A stretch of 64,000 nt of DNA from Herpomyces periplanetae (GCA_009733715.1 WMKJ01000001.1:1-64000); one strand, 5' to 3'; shown: positions 40,611 through 52,410, counted from the first letter of the stretch. Made by a program: numbers and translations. The notes: generated from the sequence alone by a model not told the origin.

Positions 40611-42991
40611 ATGGGTCGACGAAAAATTCAAATCAAGGCTATCACCGATGACCGGAATCGTTCTGTGTACGTATTACATGTTTTTTGGTTTATTCATTAT
40701 TCGCAATGCAATGTTTCAATCAAATTAATGTTTCATTACCCGAGGTGTGCGATTAGAACTTTTCTCAAACGGAAGGCTGGATTATTTAAAAAGGCCCATG
40801 AATTATCCGTACTTTGCTCCGTCGATGTTGCCGTGCTTATAGTTGGCAATAATAAAAAGTTATACGAATTCTCGTCAACTGATATTAATCAAACCTTACA
40901 AAGATATCAGCATCTTTGCTCTCAGGTACTCATTTTAGAATACTGTTGGTTAACGTATAATTTATGCTTGTTAAGTTTGAATATTTTCTAACATTCATGT
41001 GTGCATTCTCTTAGTTTGCAGGTCCACATGAACATAAAGGACCTCAAGATTTTCTGGGAAAAGTCAACGATAACACCGATTTAGGATACGATGAGGATGA
41101 AGCATCGGATCCGGGAACGTCTACGCCAACTTACCCTGTGCCAAGGTCCTTAACGTCACCACCAAAAGACTCGGGGTCACACACCACAGGTGCGGAAAAT
41201 TCATTGGGCATGACACCACAGCCTTGTCAATTACAATTTAACCCACAAGCGCAACATCCTATTACATCAATCAACAATATTTCGGATACAGTGGTTACTT
41301 CTCGCAATGGACGTTTATTGCATTCTCACGTAACAGGGAAATCGTTTACACCTATAATTAACCATTCATCGCAAACGAATTTACCAGCTCAGGCCACGGC
41401 AGGTTCATCTACACCATCATCGAATCAACTTTACAATCCGAGCTTAACATCGGTTAACGATACATTGGTGGACCATACCACTGCTAAATCGCATTCCTTA
41501 CTCACGGCGGCTGTTGAAGCGGTATCATCATCTACATATCCTTATGTACCGGGTTCCTTGGAAACCGCACCCAGTACGACAAGTAACACTATACGATATA
41601 ATACGTATAAGCATGACGTATTAACATCGCGAGTGTACGAAGAGTCTAAGGAACAGCGTAGTAACATTATACATGAATGTTACAATAGTGAAATTTTATC
41701 GTCAGATAACGCATTAGCGTCTAGGACTAATTGTGTTGGGGAAAATGGTAAAAATAATGTCATACAAACTAATGAAATCCAAACCGAAATGGGAGTTATA
41801 CATCGAAGAATATCAAGTCGATCAAGTAATAATGATGAAATGGTTGGAATAGAAGAAAATGACTTGAGAATGAATTCATTAAAATGCACTGGGGATACAG
41901 TGACGGCAGCAGCATGTTTAGGCACTATAGCGAATGAAGAATTTGTAACTGACGGGGGATCTAGTCAGTTAGTCAGTTTACTGAGGGAATCAGTGGAACA
42001 AGAAAGCGATAAAAAGGTTCAAGAGGGTGTGTCTGTACTAAGGAATGCATGGAAGGAGAGAGAAGAACAAGTTTTAGATGGATTTCAAACGTCGAATGAA
42101 GTGTTCAAAATTGAAGCCGGAGAAGTGACTAGTGAAAAGGCTACAGAGAGGAATTTAACCTTGGAGAGTGGGGGAAACAGAAGTGAAGGATACTATAATG
42201 AAATAAGGGATATCAAAGACAATTGTATGGAAGAAGCAAATATAAGAAAAGAGAGTTTATCGATATCAAGAGTAGTGGAGGATTCCAAAATGGTGGATGA
42301 TAACTTGTTAAACAAAAGTGGACTACTTAATAATATTAATCGTGGATTAGTTGAAAAAAGACCGAGGTTAAAAGTTCACATTCCGGGGGAAGATTGCATG
42401 GCAAATAAAGGAAACAAATCCACATCAGACGATAACAAAGATGAGGGCAAGAGCAAAAATGGCAAGAACGAGGAGAAATTCTCCGAAGGGACGAGTGGAG
42501 AAGGTAGGAGCAATCGATTCAAAGAGGAAGGAAAAGAAAGTGCAACGGGCAAGTATAGTGATATGACATCATCGCTGATATCGGGGGAGGAAGGTGGGGA
42601 AGTGAGAGATTCGAAAGATCAATTGATAGGTCCAGTGAGTGGCGGTGGTAGTGTTAGTGGTGGAAGTGGAGAATCAGCGGGAAAGTTTATCGAGAGGCTA
42701 GTTTCTGGGTACAAGTGTCGAAGTAGTATGGCAGCGGTATTTGGAGGCAAGAATAGTATGGAAATTGATTCCCCCATATCTGCTTTACCAAGTAGGATGC
42801 TGTCTGATCAACTTCTTCCTTCGCCATCAATGTTTTATCCGGAATGGGGATTTGAAAAGGAACCAAATATGTTAGCTAGTCCGCTAACGTTTCCTACACC
42901 AGTGGCGACTAAACGATTAACGTTTAGAGAGGATGAATTATCTAACGAGACGAAAAAGCGCAAGATTAGCAATAACGCTAGCGGGGAATGA
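40611..42991 (+). CDS. RLM1: RLM1/MEF2-type MADS-box transcription factor
   Basis: 733 residues in three exons: 40611-40666, 40757-40925 and 41015-42991. The first join (phase 2) restores an uninterrupted MADS box: [59 protein letters not shown]. The second join (phase 0, acceptor cttag) gives [21 protein letters not shown]. The MGRRKIQI start is typical of the MEF2-like class (Rlm1, Smp1, Mbx2), not of the SRF-like Mcm1 class. Rlm1 is the main transcriptional output of the cell-wall-integrity MAPK. The rest is low-complexity Ser/Asn, with a short conserved-looking end ([22 protein letters not shown]). Intron 1 is 90 bp, keeps the frame and has no stop, so its retention would insert 30 residues into the DNA-binding helix. 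Positions for MAPK docking were not determined. Confidence 0.92.
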
Positions 42992-44006
42992 TGTTGAAGT
43001 AGGTTGAAAAGTATGTTATATTAACATTGAAAGTTTTGTATTTGATTTTTCTGCACATCATCTTATAGTCATTTTCATAAACAGTATTAAACATTTTTTT
43101 TCCTTTCTATTACCATCACCATTATCATGTTTTTGTTTACGTTCATTTTCATCGTATACATGAAATTAACCGTTAAATCACTTGTGAAATGTTAACATGG
43201 CATGAAAACATGTATCAAATATCCAATCTTCCAATTGTCCATTTATAAAGTTATTTAACAATTAAAATACTTCTATTTTCCCTTTCCCATTTAAATCATA
43301 CCAAACTAAGACCCTGCCAACACTGCCAATTTATGAATCTAGCACGTGGCTCCACCATTCCCAACTCCGGCAAACCCTTTCTCCCCCTCCGGCCCTTTTC
43401 TCATGCTGCTTACTAAGTGCTTTGCTGTGCCGAGGGGTGGTCTTGGCATGACACGTGTTTTTGCTGATACCACTGTGGCTCAGTTGTGGCTGTGAGACTG
43501 AGACTGTTGAGGCGGGTTTGAGTGTGTATTGGTGTCTGCCTGTCTGTGTTCGTTTCTGTGTATCTATCCGTGTTCGTGTCCGTGTCCGTGTGCCTATCCG
43601 TGTGCGTGAACATCGTCTTCCCTTTTACTTCCCTTCTCCCTCTATTTCTCTACATGTACATGTTTACATCCTTCTCCCTCCCTTCGTGTATAGCTACTAC
43701 TGTGTACAGCTGTTTCTGTGTATAACTGGGTCTGTGTATGGGCCCTTGTACACTTGTGTACATGCGAATGTGTATGTATATGTGTGTGTGTATGTACATG
43801 TGCGTTTGTGCTTCAACTTCTGCTTGTACTTGTGTATTCGTATCCGTTTATGCGTCTAACTAGTTAAATTCATATGTACTTGAGTGTGCGGGTGTGTGTA
43901 CCAGCATTCGTTATCGTGCTGACGGAATTGGAGGAAGGGAGAAATTGAGTTAGCGAAAGTGAGGAATGCCAAATCTGATATGCTGTACGGTCAAGCGTGG
44001 TGTTGA
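42992..44006. other. RLM1-CYP61 intergenic with E-boxes and a GT-rich leader
   Basis: About 1.0 kb. CACGTG occurs at 43343-43348 and within the palindrome ACACGTGT at 43451-43458. SREBP-type regulators bind E-box-like or SRE sites at sterol genes in several fungi, so these two are candidates for CYP61 control. The downstream half is the repeat described separately. The 134-codon frame at 43455-43859 is this repeat read as protein and is not called. Confidence 0.4.
43500..43860 (+). repeat. Degenerate TG/CCGTGT tract in the CYP61 leader
   Basis: About 360 bp built largely from pyrimidine-G words: repeated TCCGTGT/TTCGTGT units around 43,550-43,610, a CT-rich middle (43,615-43,690), then TGTGTATG-type units to about 43,860. 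On the plus strand it has almost no A-rich stretches. Short imperfect units suggest slippage growth followed by decay. Confidence 0.6.
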
Positions 44007-45961
44007 ATGTTGTGCACGATGAGTTTAACGCGCAATATAGTTAAGACTAGCTTGGGCATAGTATCAGCTCGTTTTCGTGGTAATGATATAAATGATGAAT
44101 TTGGATTGCTTAACTCTTCATGGTGGTCATGGGCCGGCTTACTCTTATTAACTATCCTACTACTCGGTGTTTACGATCAAGGTGAGTTAAATCTGTCATG
44201 CCAAATTCCTTCCCCCTCCCTTGGAAGAAGCCTCCTGTGATTTATCCCTCCTGTTAGACGCTATACCTACATCTTTTTGGACTTACACGATTTTAGGTCG
44301 ATACCTTTATCAAAAAGGTTCTATCGCTGGACCTGCTTGGAAGTTACCGTTTATCGGTGCTTTCATGCAATCTTTAAACCCGAAATTCGAAGAATACCAA
44401 ATTAAGTGGCAAAGCGGTGGAATCAGCTGTGTATCAGTTTTTCATAAGTTCGTCGTTATCGCTTCTGCCCGCGATATCGCCCGAAAGGTTTTCAACTCAC
44501 CAGCCTACGTTAAACCGTGCGTCGTAGATATCGCACACAAACTTTTACGACCTACAAATTGGGTTTTTCTGGACGGTAAGGCTCATAATGATTACCGTAA
44601 AGGTTTAAACGGGTTATTTACACGTAAAGCTCTAAATTGCTATTTACCTGGTCAAGAGGAAGTATACGACAATTATTTCAAAAAGTTTATTCAACTTTCA
44701 CAAGCTGCCTCTACTACGGCAGACTGTGCTATTAATCATGATACGCAAATCAATAAATCAGAAAATGAACCTCAAACGAAAAACATTCCCTTGCAACCTA
44801 TACCCTTCATGCCTGTGTTTCGTGAACTGATGTGCGCTGTCTCGTGTCGTACGTTTGTTGGATATTATATGTCCGATCAAACCGTAAAGCGCATAGCTGA
44901 TGATTACTACAAGATAACCGCTGCATTAGATCTTGTTAACTTTCCCTATATTTTACCTTTTACACGGCCATGGTACGGAAAAAGAGCTGCGGATATGGTT
45001 CTTGAAGAATTTTCCTTGTGCGCTGCAAAAAGCAAGGTCCGTATGGCCACTGGCGCTGATGCAGATTGTATACTAGATCGTTGGGTCCAAAGTATGCTAG
45101 ATTCAGAAGCATACAGAAATGCCCTTGAAGAGAATGGACAAAACGCAGACCATAAAAATTCCTGCGTTGATAAACCTGATATTGTTATTCGTATGTTTAC
45201 CGACTACGAAATCGCTCAGACATTGTTCACTTTCCTTTTCGCATCCCAAGATGCCACTAGTAGTGCTTGTACATGGCTCTTTCAACTATTGGCTGATCGT
45301 CCCGCAATCTTGGATAAGGTTCGTGAAGAAAATATGGCCGTACGTGGAGGTGATTTGAACAAGCCTTTAACCATGGATTTACTCGATCGCATGACTTATA
45401 CAAGAGCCGTTGTAAAAGAAACCCTTCGTTACCGTCCTCCTGTTACCATGGTACCTTACATCGCTAAAAAGGCCTTTCCTATAAGCGATTCATATACCGT
45501 ACCCAAAGGTAAGTAATCAAGTGCCAGTGCTTTGTTAATTATTCCATTGGCTTTCTGAATGCTAAGAACTATGTGTGGGCGTATGCATGAGCGCCCATTC
45601 ATGTGTAGGATCTATGGTGATTCCAACTTTGTACCCTTCATTACATGATCCTGATGCATATCCACAGCCTGAAGAATTTGACCCAGATCGATGGATTACA
45701 GGTAATGCTGAACAGCAAAGAAAAAACTGGCTCGTTTTCGGTACGGGACCTCACTACTGTCTTGGCCAAACTTATGCTCAATTCAATCTTATTGCGTTGA
45801 TAGGCAAAGCAAGTTTGACGTTAAATTGGCATCATACAAAAACACCTGATTCCGAGCGTATTAAGGTCTTTGCGACAATTTTCCCCATGGACGATTGTTT
45901 ATTAACTTTTGAACCACGCTCACTTCCAACTTCTTGTGAACTTGACCCAGTTAAATCGTGA
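44007..45961 (+). CDS. ERG5: Sterol C-22 desaturase, cytochrome P450 CYP61 (ERG5)
   Basis: 579 residues in three exons: 44007-44181, 44297-45508 and 45609-45961, with introns of 115 and 100 bp, both phase 1. Exon 1 gives an N-terminal membrane anchor ([16 protein letters not shown]). The joins restore [36 protein letters not shown] and [19 protein letters not shown]. Long stretches are typical of fungal CYP61, such as [45 protein letters not shown], the ExxR in KETLRYRPP, and the heme-binding [14 protein letters not shown] (about residue 505). The enzyme introduces the C-22 double bond in ergosterol synthesis at the ER. A second ATG five codons in is an alternative start. Length fits the family (about 520-580). 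Confidence 0.95.
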
Positions 45962-46397
45962 TATCGGACTTTTGATATTATCATAATAATTAATGCGTAA
46001 TTTTGTCTCTTTAGCCACGTTATAATTAGGTTAACCCGTACATAGTGAGCGCACAAGGATATGTAAATGTGTATTGCGCCTCTGTCATTGAGTTATTGTT
46101 TTGCCTGTACTGAAATTTTTTTACCTGTGCGTCTCCAATGGTACATATTTTTTTTCCAAATTCCCATTTATCCCAGCCCAACCCTTATCATATTTTTCAG
46201 ATCTTGCCTTGTCTTTAAACTTCAAATATTCCTCATTTGTTTCAACCATCAATTTCCAGACACCAGCCACACCAAGCCCGGCATCTGATGGCATCGCCAC
46301 TAATTTCCACCTTCAATAAACGGCAGGTCCTGTTGTACCCGCGTGCACAATTGCTCTTACCGCTTTCGGTGACTGGTTAATTTTCTTTTGCACCGCC
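45962..46397. other. Convergent interval between ERG5 and CTI6
   Basis: 436 bp between two stops. It holds both 3' UTRs, with pyrimidine-rich stretches. No gene is seen. Confidence 0.5.
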
Positions 46398-48523
46398 TCA
46401 TCTAAATTGTTGTTGCCACAGAACCAGTCGTCGAGTTAAATTGTCCATCATTTCTGTGGTGCTGAGACGGGAAAATTTATTTGATGAAAGTTGATCCTTT
46501 TCATCAATATTATCATCTGGGGTTTGTCTTGAATCTTGATCCAAAGTGTGATTATTTTGTCTACCTCCAACGTTATCACCTTCGGCTTCAATTGCCGCAT
46601 CAATAGATGCTGCTCGTTGAGCCATTTCGATTTGTACGCGGCTTATATACTCTAGCATAAATGTTGCTCGCCGCTTTAAGTCTGCCAAGCCGTGTTTTTC
46701 CCGACCCTTTCTTCGGCTTCCCGGCCAATTATTTCCAGTATTGGAATTGCCGTTTCCTGATGTTGCCGATGTTCCGTTCCCCTTTGCCGAATTTCCCGTT
46801 TCTGATGTACCTTGTCCCGATTCTGTACTTCCATTTAGACATTGTCCTATACACTTCTCTCCGCCGTTTGGCAACATTTGCGCATTATCAGCCTTATCCG
46901 CTACCCCATTCTCTCGGACAGGAGATTCACACGCTTCATTCTCCAATTTTATACTTGCTTCTACTCCACAATCTTTTCCCAAAACTTCATTCGATGCACC
47001 AACAGAAGTAGTCGTAGAAACAACCCTTACATCTTCTTCCGATGATTCACAGTTCTCTCTTGCATTATTTTTACCCATCTTTATTCCTTCATTTTGTATT
47101 CCCATATTTGACCCATTTTTGCGTAATTGTCCTCCACCTTGCTTGCCCATTGATCTGCGACTTTTCTTCCATCCGTTACTATTTCCAACACTACCTCCTC
47201 CCCCTGTGCTATCGCTTTTCACTTCTTCTATTGCTCTAGTATCACTCGTTACGTCCACAGCTTCGTACCCATTTTCGTCACTTTTACTTTTGCCAGTACT
47301 GTTCCCATTATTCATATTCGTTTCATTACTTTTAACCTTGTCTTTCCCTTCCACATTACCACCTTGCGTCTCTCCGGAAAACATCCAGTCTTCATTCCGA
47401 TTCCCGCTATTTTCACCTTCATTCCTATTTGAGAGACTCCCACAACTTGAAGACCGTTTAACTCCACTTTCTCTATCTATTGTTACCTTTCTCTCCTCAC
47501 CCTCTAACTCGGTCTTTAATGATTCATGATTTGATGAACTAGACACACATGTTGATCGTGAATTTGCCCGACTTCTCTTGCGCCCCGTTTTACCAACTCT
47601 GTTCACAGTTAAATCATTAGCAACAACTTCTCCTTAACCGTCAACATGTGTATCCCCATAATTTATACGTACTCATCACTATCTTCACGACCTCGTTTAG
47701 TCTTCCGATTTATCCCATCTTCGCTAGGTGATTTTCTCGCCGAACTCGAATTAACGGCATCAAATTTGCTCTCCTCAATCACCTTTCGCAAAACTTCATC
47801 TTCATCGTATGCAGCCTGACTATTCAATGTGGATCTTCGCTTTGTTGATCCTGACTCTCCGTTCATTTTTCCACTGCTTTCGCCAGCTCGTTCGCTCCAC
47901 GTACGATTATCACACTTTCTAGATCGCGATGATGCTCCCCCCCTCCGCAGTCTCCCCGATGTTTCTGCTCTTTGAATAGGAAGATACTGGGAATATTTTT
48001 GCCTAATCATCACCCGTTTCAAATTAGCAGGGAAAACTGTTAACAATAATTAACTTTATCCTCTTACTGCGATAGCATACCCATTTGAATCCTCACACAC
48101 ATAGTGAAGATCGACGCGACACTCTTCACAAAAATATTCATCCGGACAGGATGCCTCACTCATGATTCCCACGCATCCTCCATGCTGCCATACTTTACAT
48201 TGATCACATTGAATGAATAAACTGCCCCGTTCCTCTGAAGATCCCTCTATTGAAGCTCCAGTTTGCCCTGCACAAGAACTTCCCACTCCAGAATGACGTG
48301 CTTTAGATGATGAAGAGCTATTTGAACCGCTTACAACCGGTGCGCCCGGGTAATCTTGGAACCCGCAAATGCACCTTGTGGTTTCCTCATCTTCATAAAT
48401 TTCATGTTCCCCTCCACGCTCCGATATATCGTACTCAGTATCATCTTCCGAATTATCTGCTAACGTATTACTTTCCCGCTCCTTACGTACGCGTCGACCT
48501 TCTTTTCTCTGAGACGGCGCCAT
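46398..48523 (-). CDS. CTI6: CTI6-like PHD-finger protein of the Rpd3L complex
   Basis: Three exons: 48523-48081, 48002 to about 47669, and about 47598-46398. Exon 1 has an acidic start, then a PHD finger: TRCICGF, QCDQCKVWQHGGCVGI and YFCEECRVDLHYV. The first intron (78 bp, donor gtatgc, acceptor gattag) joins CEDSNG to QKYSQYLPI, as expected in the family. Exon 2 carries STLNSQAAYDEDEVLRKVIEESK, a Cti6 hallmark. The 3' exon ends with LKRRATFMLEYISRVQIEMAQ and MMDNLTRRLVLWQQQF, also family features. Cti6 links the Rpd3L histone deacetylase to methylated chromatin. The second junction is unresolved: the best-looking donor (gtataa after GAGTAC) and the best-looking acceptor (gaacag at 47599) are out of phase. 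An acceptor further in (after 47577) would restore phase. A linker rich in Gly, Asn and Ser fills residues between. Confidence 0.82.
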
Positions 48524-49458
48524 CTAATCACTTAAAATCCCATTCCAAATATAAATTTTAAAAGTATATCCCTTCTTCACCGTCCCACCTGACACCATGA
48601 ATACTGTATATACGATTATTGAGGCGGCATGTTGCTAAATAAAATAGAAGGCCAACCTTGAATTCCCAAGAGGACAAATATACACATTAACCTTTGCCCG
48701 CTCGCTCACTTCCACTACTTGACTTGCAAATCTTTCATGGACATAAATCGATTATAGCGCGAATATATTTTTACTTTAATTAATCCCGTAATCCTCACTT
48801 CACTTCACAAAAATAGTCCCACACACCTCATAAATCTCCCTGTCCACTTTCTCATTAAAACATTCACGAAACCCAATCGCCTCGACGAATTTTTCACGAT
48901 AATCGCTATCAAGTTCAAAGTTGAAAATTTTCCTTGGACACTTAATTTACTACACCACTCCACAGCCTCATCTCCTCAGATCAATCCATTCACATGACCT
49001 TGCGATGATCACACGCACATGACTTAGGTGACAAATCAGAATCACGTGAGAAATACAGTCTTTTCTATGACGTCATTTGCAAGGCTGATTGGGGAATGTG
49101 TATAGGTAAACACTACAGTCTATTTTTAGTAATAATGTAAACAATCCATCTTATGTTTCTCCATGTTTAAAGCGGACAAGGAAAGGGTTTAGGTTCGATG
49201 TGGATGTAAGTGTGATCCTTTTAATTAGGATTTTAGTTTTGCGAGTTCGACTCTTGAAAAAACCTTTTCTTAAATTTTCATCAAATTATACTTGCTCATC
49301 ATCGAGTTATTTTTGTCTTTTAAATGAAGTAAAATTGTATTATTTTTATGCGGTGCATTTTGGAGGTGAAAGGGTTGGATCTGGTGTTTATTGCGTCAAT
49401 TTGTTCATCTGTTCAACGCGTGGTTATCTTCGTATGAATATTGAACTTGCATAATATC
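48524..49458. other. Divergent promoter of CTI6 and PCP1-like genes
   Basis: About 0.9 kb, no gene. TCACGTGA at 49042-49049 and a palindromic CRE, TGACGTCA, at 49068-49075 lie 26 bp apart. Confidence 0.45.
49042..49075. promoter_or_regulatory. E-box TCACGTGA plus CRE TGACGTCA pair
   Basis: Two 8-bp perfect palindromes spaced 26 bp start to start in a divergent promoter. The first is the classical Cbf1/USF-type site and the second the CREB/Atf1-type bZIP site. Both are seen directly; binding is inferred. Confidence 0.4.
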
Positions 49459-52410
49459 ATGGTTTCCTCTTACTTATCTTCTCCACTCCAGTCTACACCT
49501 GCTACTGCGTTTAACATAACGCGATTAACAAACGCTATACCTGATATATCATATGAAGAATCATTTTTATCTCCTACTAAAGATTCACGACGTCATGGTA
49601 TCGTTAATCAGTTGCGTTCAAACGCAAATTTAGCAGGTCAGCCCGTAAGGGCTACCCCTCTTAAAAATACGGTAAATGGCCGTCCTGATGCTATCGTGAA
49701 TGAAGAGTTCACTCCAATACTTAAATCGGCTTCACGTAAAGCTCACGATATAGTTGCTTCCCGTAGTGCACTAAAATCTCGATCAGCGCGTAAATTTGCT
49801 AGAAAATCCGGTTCGTTAGAATCACTCTCTTATGCTCAAAATTTACACCCTAGTACCACGGAAATATTTGGTAGCGACCTTTACTCTATAGTGGAAGGTG
49901 ACGCAATCAATAAATCATTAATTGCACCTGAGGCCGAGTCAAGTCATATCAATTCACCCTTATCCATTGTGGCCGCTCAATCTTCGAAACCTACCGTATT
50001 TGACCCAGTAAACGGTGTATCGTTGCGTGAACAAGAAGCAAGGCTGGCTAGTATGGATAAAGAAAATTTCGGATTGAAATTAAAAGTTCACTTTATGGAA
50101 GAAAATTTAAAAAAGTGTGGATCCGAATACAATCAACAATTGGTCAAGGAAAACGCTGAACTTAAAGTTTCATTGCAACAAATCATGGTTGAGTGCAAAT
50201 CGTATAAAAAAAAAATGAAAAAGTTGGAAGCAAGTAACGAGCAACTTTCACAATATGCCCAGGAAATGAAAGCCCACGGGAGTGTAGATGCCGACCTAGT
50301 CTCAAGACAAGTAGATGAACTTTCACAGCTAATTCAGAAGAAAGACAGGGAATTGGACGAACTACAGCAGCACAATTCGAGACTTGCGAAAGCCAATAAA
50401 CGCCTTCGTGAGTTAGAGGAAATTCCCCAATTAATGAGCGCCAAGGATGAGGAAATTGTTACGTTGAATGAACATGTCAACGAGTTAAAGCAATGTCTAA
50501 CTGACAGAGAGAACGAAATGGAGCAGCTTAATAATAAAATCAGCTCAAAAAATGAAAATATTTCTCGAAAAAACAAACAGATAGAATCACTTCAGGCCAA
50601 GATTGATGAAATTCAAGAAATGGAGCGGAGTGAGATGGAAGAAAAGAGTCGAGTAATTGAAGGCTTGAATCAACAGATCGCTTCACTTGAATCTAAGCTG
50701 GAACGTGCACGAATAAATCAAGATTTATGGATGAAGTCTCGGGAGAAAGAGGCGGAGAATGATGAATTAATAGTTAAAGAGCAACTAATTCAGCGACTTG
50801 AAGATGAAGTTAGCGATTATAAAGTTAAGCTTGAAAATGTTGAAAGTGAAAAACGGGAAGTTGATGCCCGGCTAGAAGGGACAAAGGCAAGGATTGTGTT
50901 AATGGAAAAGGAAAAGGATGATAAAATTGACAAATTGGACCAGGTTATCAATGAGCTGAACGAGCATTTAGCGCAAAGTGACAAAAGGTCTAAAGATGTT
51001 GAAGATAGATTAAAAAAGGTTTCAGATGAATGTGAGTTGCTTCGACAAAAGGAAAAGATATTAACGGAAGCCAATGATCATATGGAAGAATTGAAGGGAA
51101 AGATTCGCGAATTAGAGGCAGAGAGTCATGATAATTTTGAGAAAGGATTAAACAATGAAGTTGAAGATTTGAGGAAGGAGAACAAACAATTAGCGGATAT
51201 GATAGAAAGTCTGAAGACAATGTACGAAGATGTTAAGAAGCAATTGACGATGGACAAGGAGAGTGACGTTGAAGCGCAAATTAAACGTATTGAGCAAGAG
51301 AAGTTAGACTTAGAAGATGAGTTGGTAGTAGTGGAGAAATTGTTAGATGAGAAGGAGAGTGAGAATGGTAAATTGCAGGAACAAGTTTGCGAAGCGGAAA
51401 GAAAGGTTTTGGATGGAGAAACGTGGAAAGTTAGAGTTGAAACGATGAAGGAAAGACTTGAACAAGAAAAAGAAGAAAAGGAAGATTTGCGTGAAAAGTT
51501 AAATACAAAAGATCGAGAAAACGAAGCACTCAAGGAGAGAGTAAAGAATCTTCAGAGTGATTTAATCAAACTTCAAGAAGAGTTAACGCATGTTCAAGTT
51601 GGCATGGCAAATAATGTGACACATCAACAGGGAACAGCGCATAAAGAGTTAATGAATGGACTCAGTGTTGCTCAAGCAAAGATTGGAAAGCTGGAGGGGC
51701 AGATAATTCAGCTTAAAAATGAGATCGCAGAAGGTGAAGGAAACTTGAAGTTGGAAAGACAAAAATTTGAGTTGACGAGTAAAAGATTGAAGAGGGAAGC
51801 TGAGATATTAGAAGCTGGTGTGAAGCAGCGGGATGAGGAAATTGAAGTATTGACGAAGGAATTGAAGAGTGAATTATTACGAGTAAAGCCTACCAAAGTG
51901 GATGTTAGTAGTTCAAAAGTACATGCTGAATCGGTTAGTATGTTGAATCGAAAAATTGAACAATTGCAAAGAACTTTGGATGAAATGGAACAAATTCACG
52001 ATCAGGATAGTGCACAACTTTTGGAATTCAAGAGATCGAAAAGGGAGATTCAAGAATATTTGGCGAAATGTGAAGGAGAGATACGGTATTTAAAAGGGCA
52101 GATAAAATTTATGAAGTCACGGTATACACGAGAAACCAGAATTCGAAGAGATCTCATGTTTGAAAAGTCTTATATGCTAATGAAATTGCAAATGTACTCG
52201 GCATGCAATCAAATTGATCGAAAGTTTCTCGTAGAAATGGGCGTGATGGATAGTTTACCACAGCAGAAGAGATGTGTACGTCCCTCCCTTAAGACGATAG
52301 GGCTAATGGTTATTGCTGTCATTCGCATGAAAAGGTGGCAAGAAGATTGGAAAGTTACACGGCTAGCTCATTCAGCGCTATTGGCTCAAAGAATTGTTAA
52401 TCAAACGTAA
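49459..52410 (+). CDS. PCP1: PCP1/pericentrin-like spindle pole body protein
   Basis: 983 residues, mostly coiled coil. A Ser/Thr-rich head (1-185) is followed by a CM1 (Cnn_1N) motif at about 188-250: LREQEARLASMDKENFGLKLKVHFMEENLKK. This motif binds and activates gamma-tubulin complexes. Heptad-rich coiled coil covers about 250-860. The C-terminus (about 865-950) is a PACT-type segment, with KFMKSRYTRETRIRRDLMFEKSYMLMKLQ and later VIRMKRWQEDW, which anchors Pcp1/pericentrin at the spindle pole body through calmodulin. CM1 plus PACT together point to Pcp1 rather than Mto1, though Mto1 also has CM1. The frame runs six codons upstream to a TTG; the first ATG is used. Convergent with ECD, stops 82 bp apart. 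Confidence 0.88.
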   Translation: MVSSYLSSPLQSTPATAFNITRLTNAIPDISYEESFLSPTKDSRRHGIVNQLRSNANLAGQPVRATPLKNTVNGRPDAIVNEEFTPILKSASRKAHDIVASRSALKSRSARKFARKSGSLESLSYAQNLHPSTTEIFGSDLYSIVEGDAINKSLIAPEAESSHINSPLSIVAAQSSKPTVFDPVNGVSLREQEARLASMDKENFGLKLKVHFMEENLKKCGSEYNQQLVKENAELKVSLQQIMVECKSYKKKMKKLEASNEQLSQYAQEMKAHGSVDADLVSRQVDELSQLIQKKDRELDELQQHNSRLAKANKRLRELEEIPQLMSAKDEEIVTLNEHVNELKQCLTDRENEMEQLNNKISSKNENISRKNKQIESLQAKIDEIQEMERSEMEEKSRVIEGLNQQIASLESKLERARINQDLWMKSREKEAENDELIVKEQLIQRLEDEVSDYKVKLENVESEKREVDARLEGTKARIVLMEKEKDDKIDKLDQVINELNEHLAQSDKRSKDVEDRLKKVSDECELLRQKEKILTEANDHMEELKGKIRELEAESHDNFEKGLNNEVEDLRKENKQLADMIESLKTMYEDVKKQLTMDKESDVEAQIKRIEQEKLDLEDELVVVEKLLDEKESENGKLQEQVCEAERKVLDGETWKVRVETMKERLEQEKEEKEDLREKLNTKDRENEALKERVKNLQSDLIKLQEELTHVQVGMANNVTHQQGTAHKELMNGLSVAQAKIGKLEGQIIQLKNEIAEGEGNLKLERQKFELTSKRLKREAEILEAGVKQRDEEIEVLTKELKSELLRVKPTKVDVSSSKVHAESVSMLNRKIEQLQRTLDEMEQIHDQDSAQLLEFKRSKREIQEYLAKCEGEIRYLKGQIKFMKSRYTRETRIRRDLMFEKSYMLMKLQMYSACNQIDRKFLVEMGVMDSLPQQKRCVRPSLKTIGLMVIAVIRMKRWQEDWKVTRLAHSALLAQRIVNQT

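Noticed and set aside
43455-43859. 134-codon Val/Cys/Arg-rich frame
   Set aside because: It is the TG-rich repeat translated; the repeat stays open in several frames because it lacks A-rich codons.
46741-47529. 262-codon frame antisense to CTI6
   Set aside because: A Ser/Pro/Phe-rich shadow of the Gly/Asn/Ser-rich CTI6 linker. The opposite strand carries the conserved family motifs.
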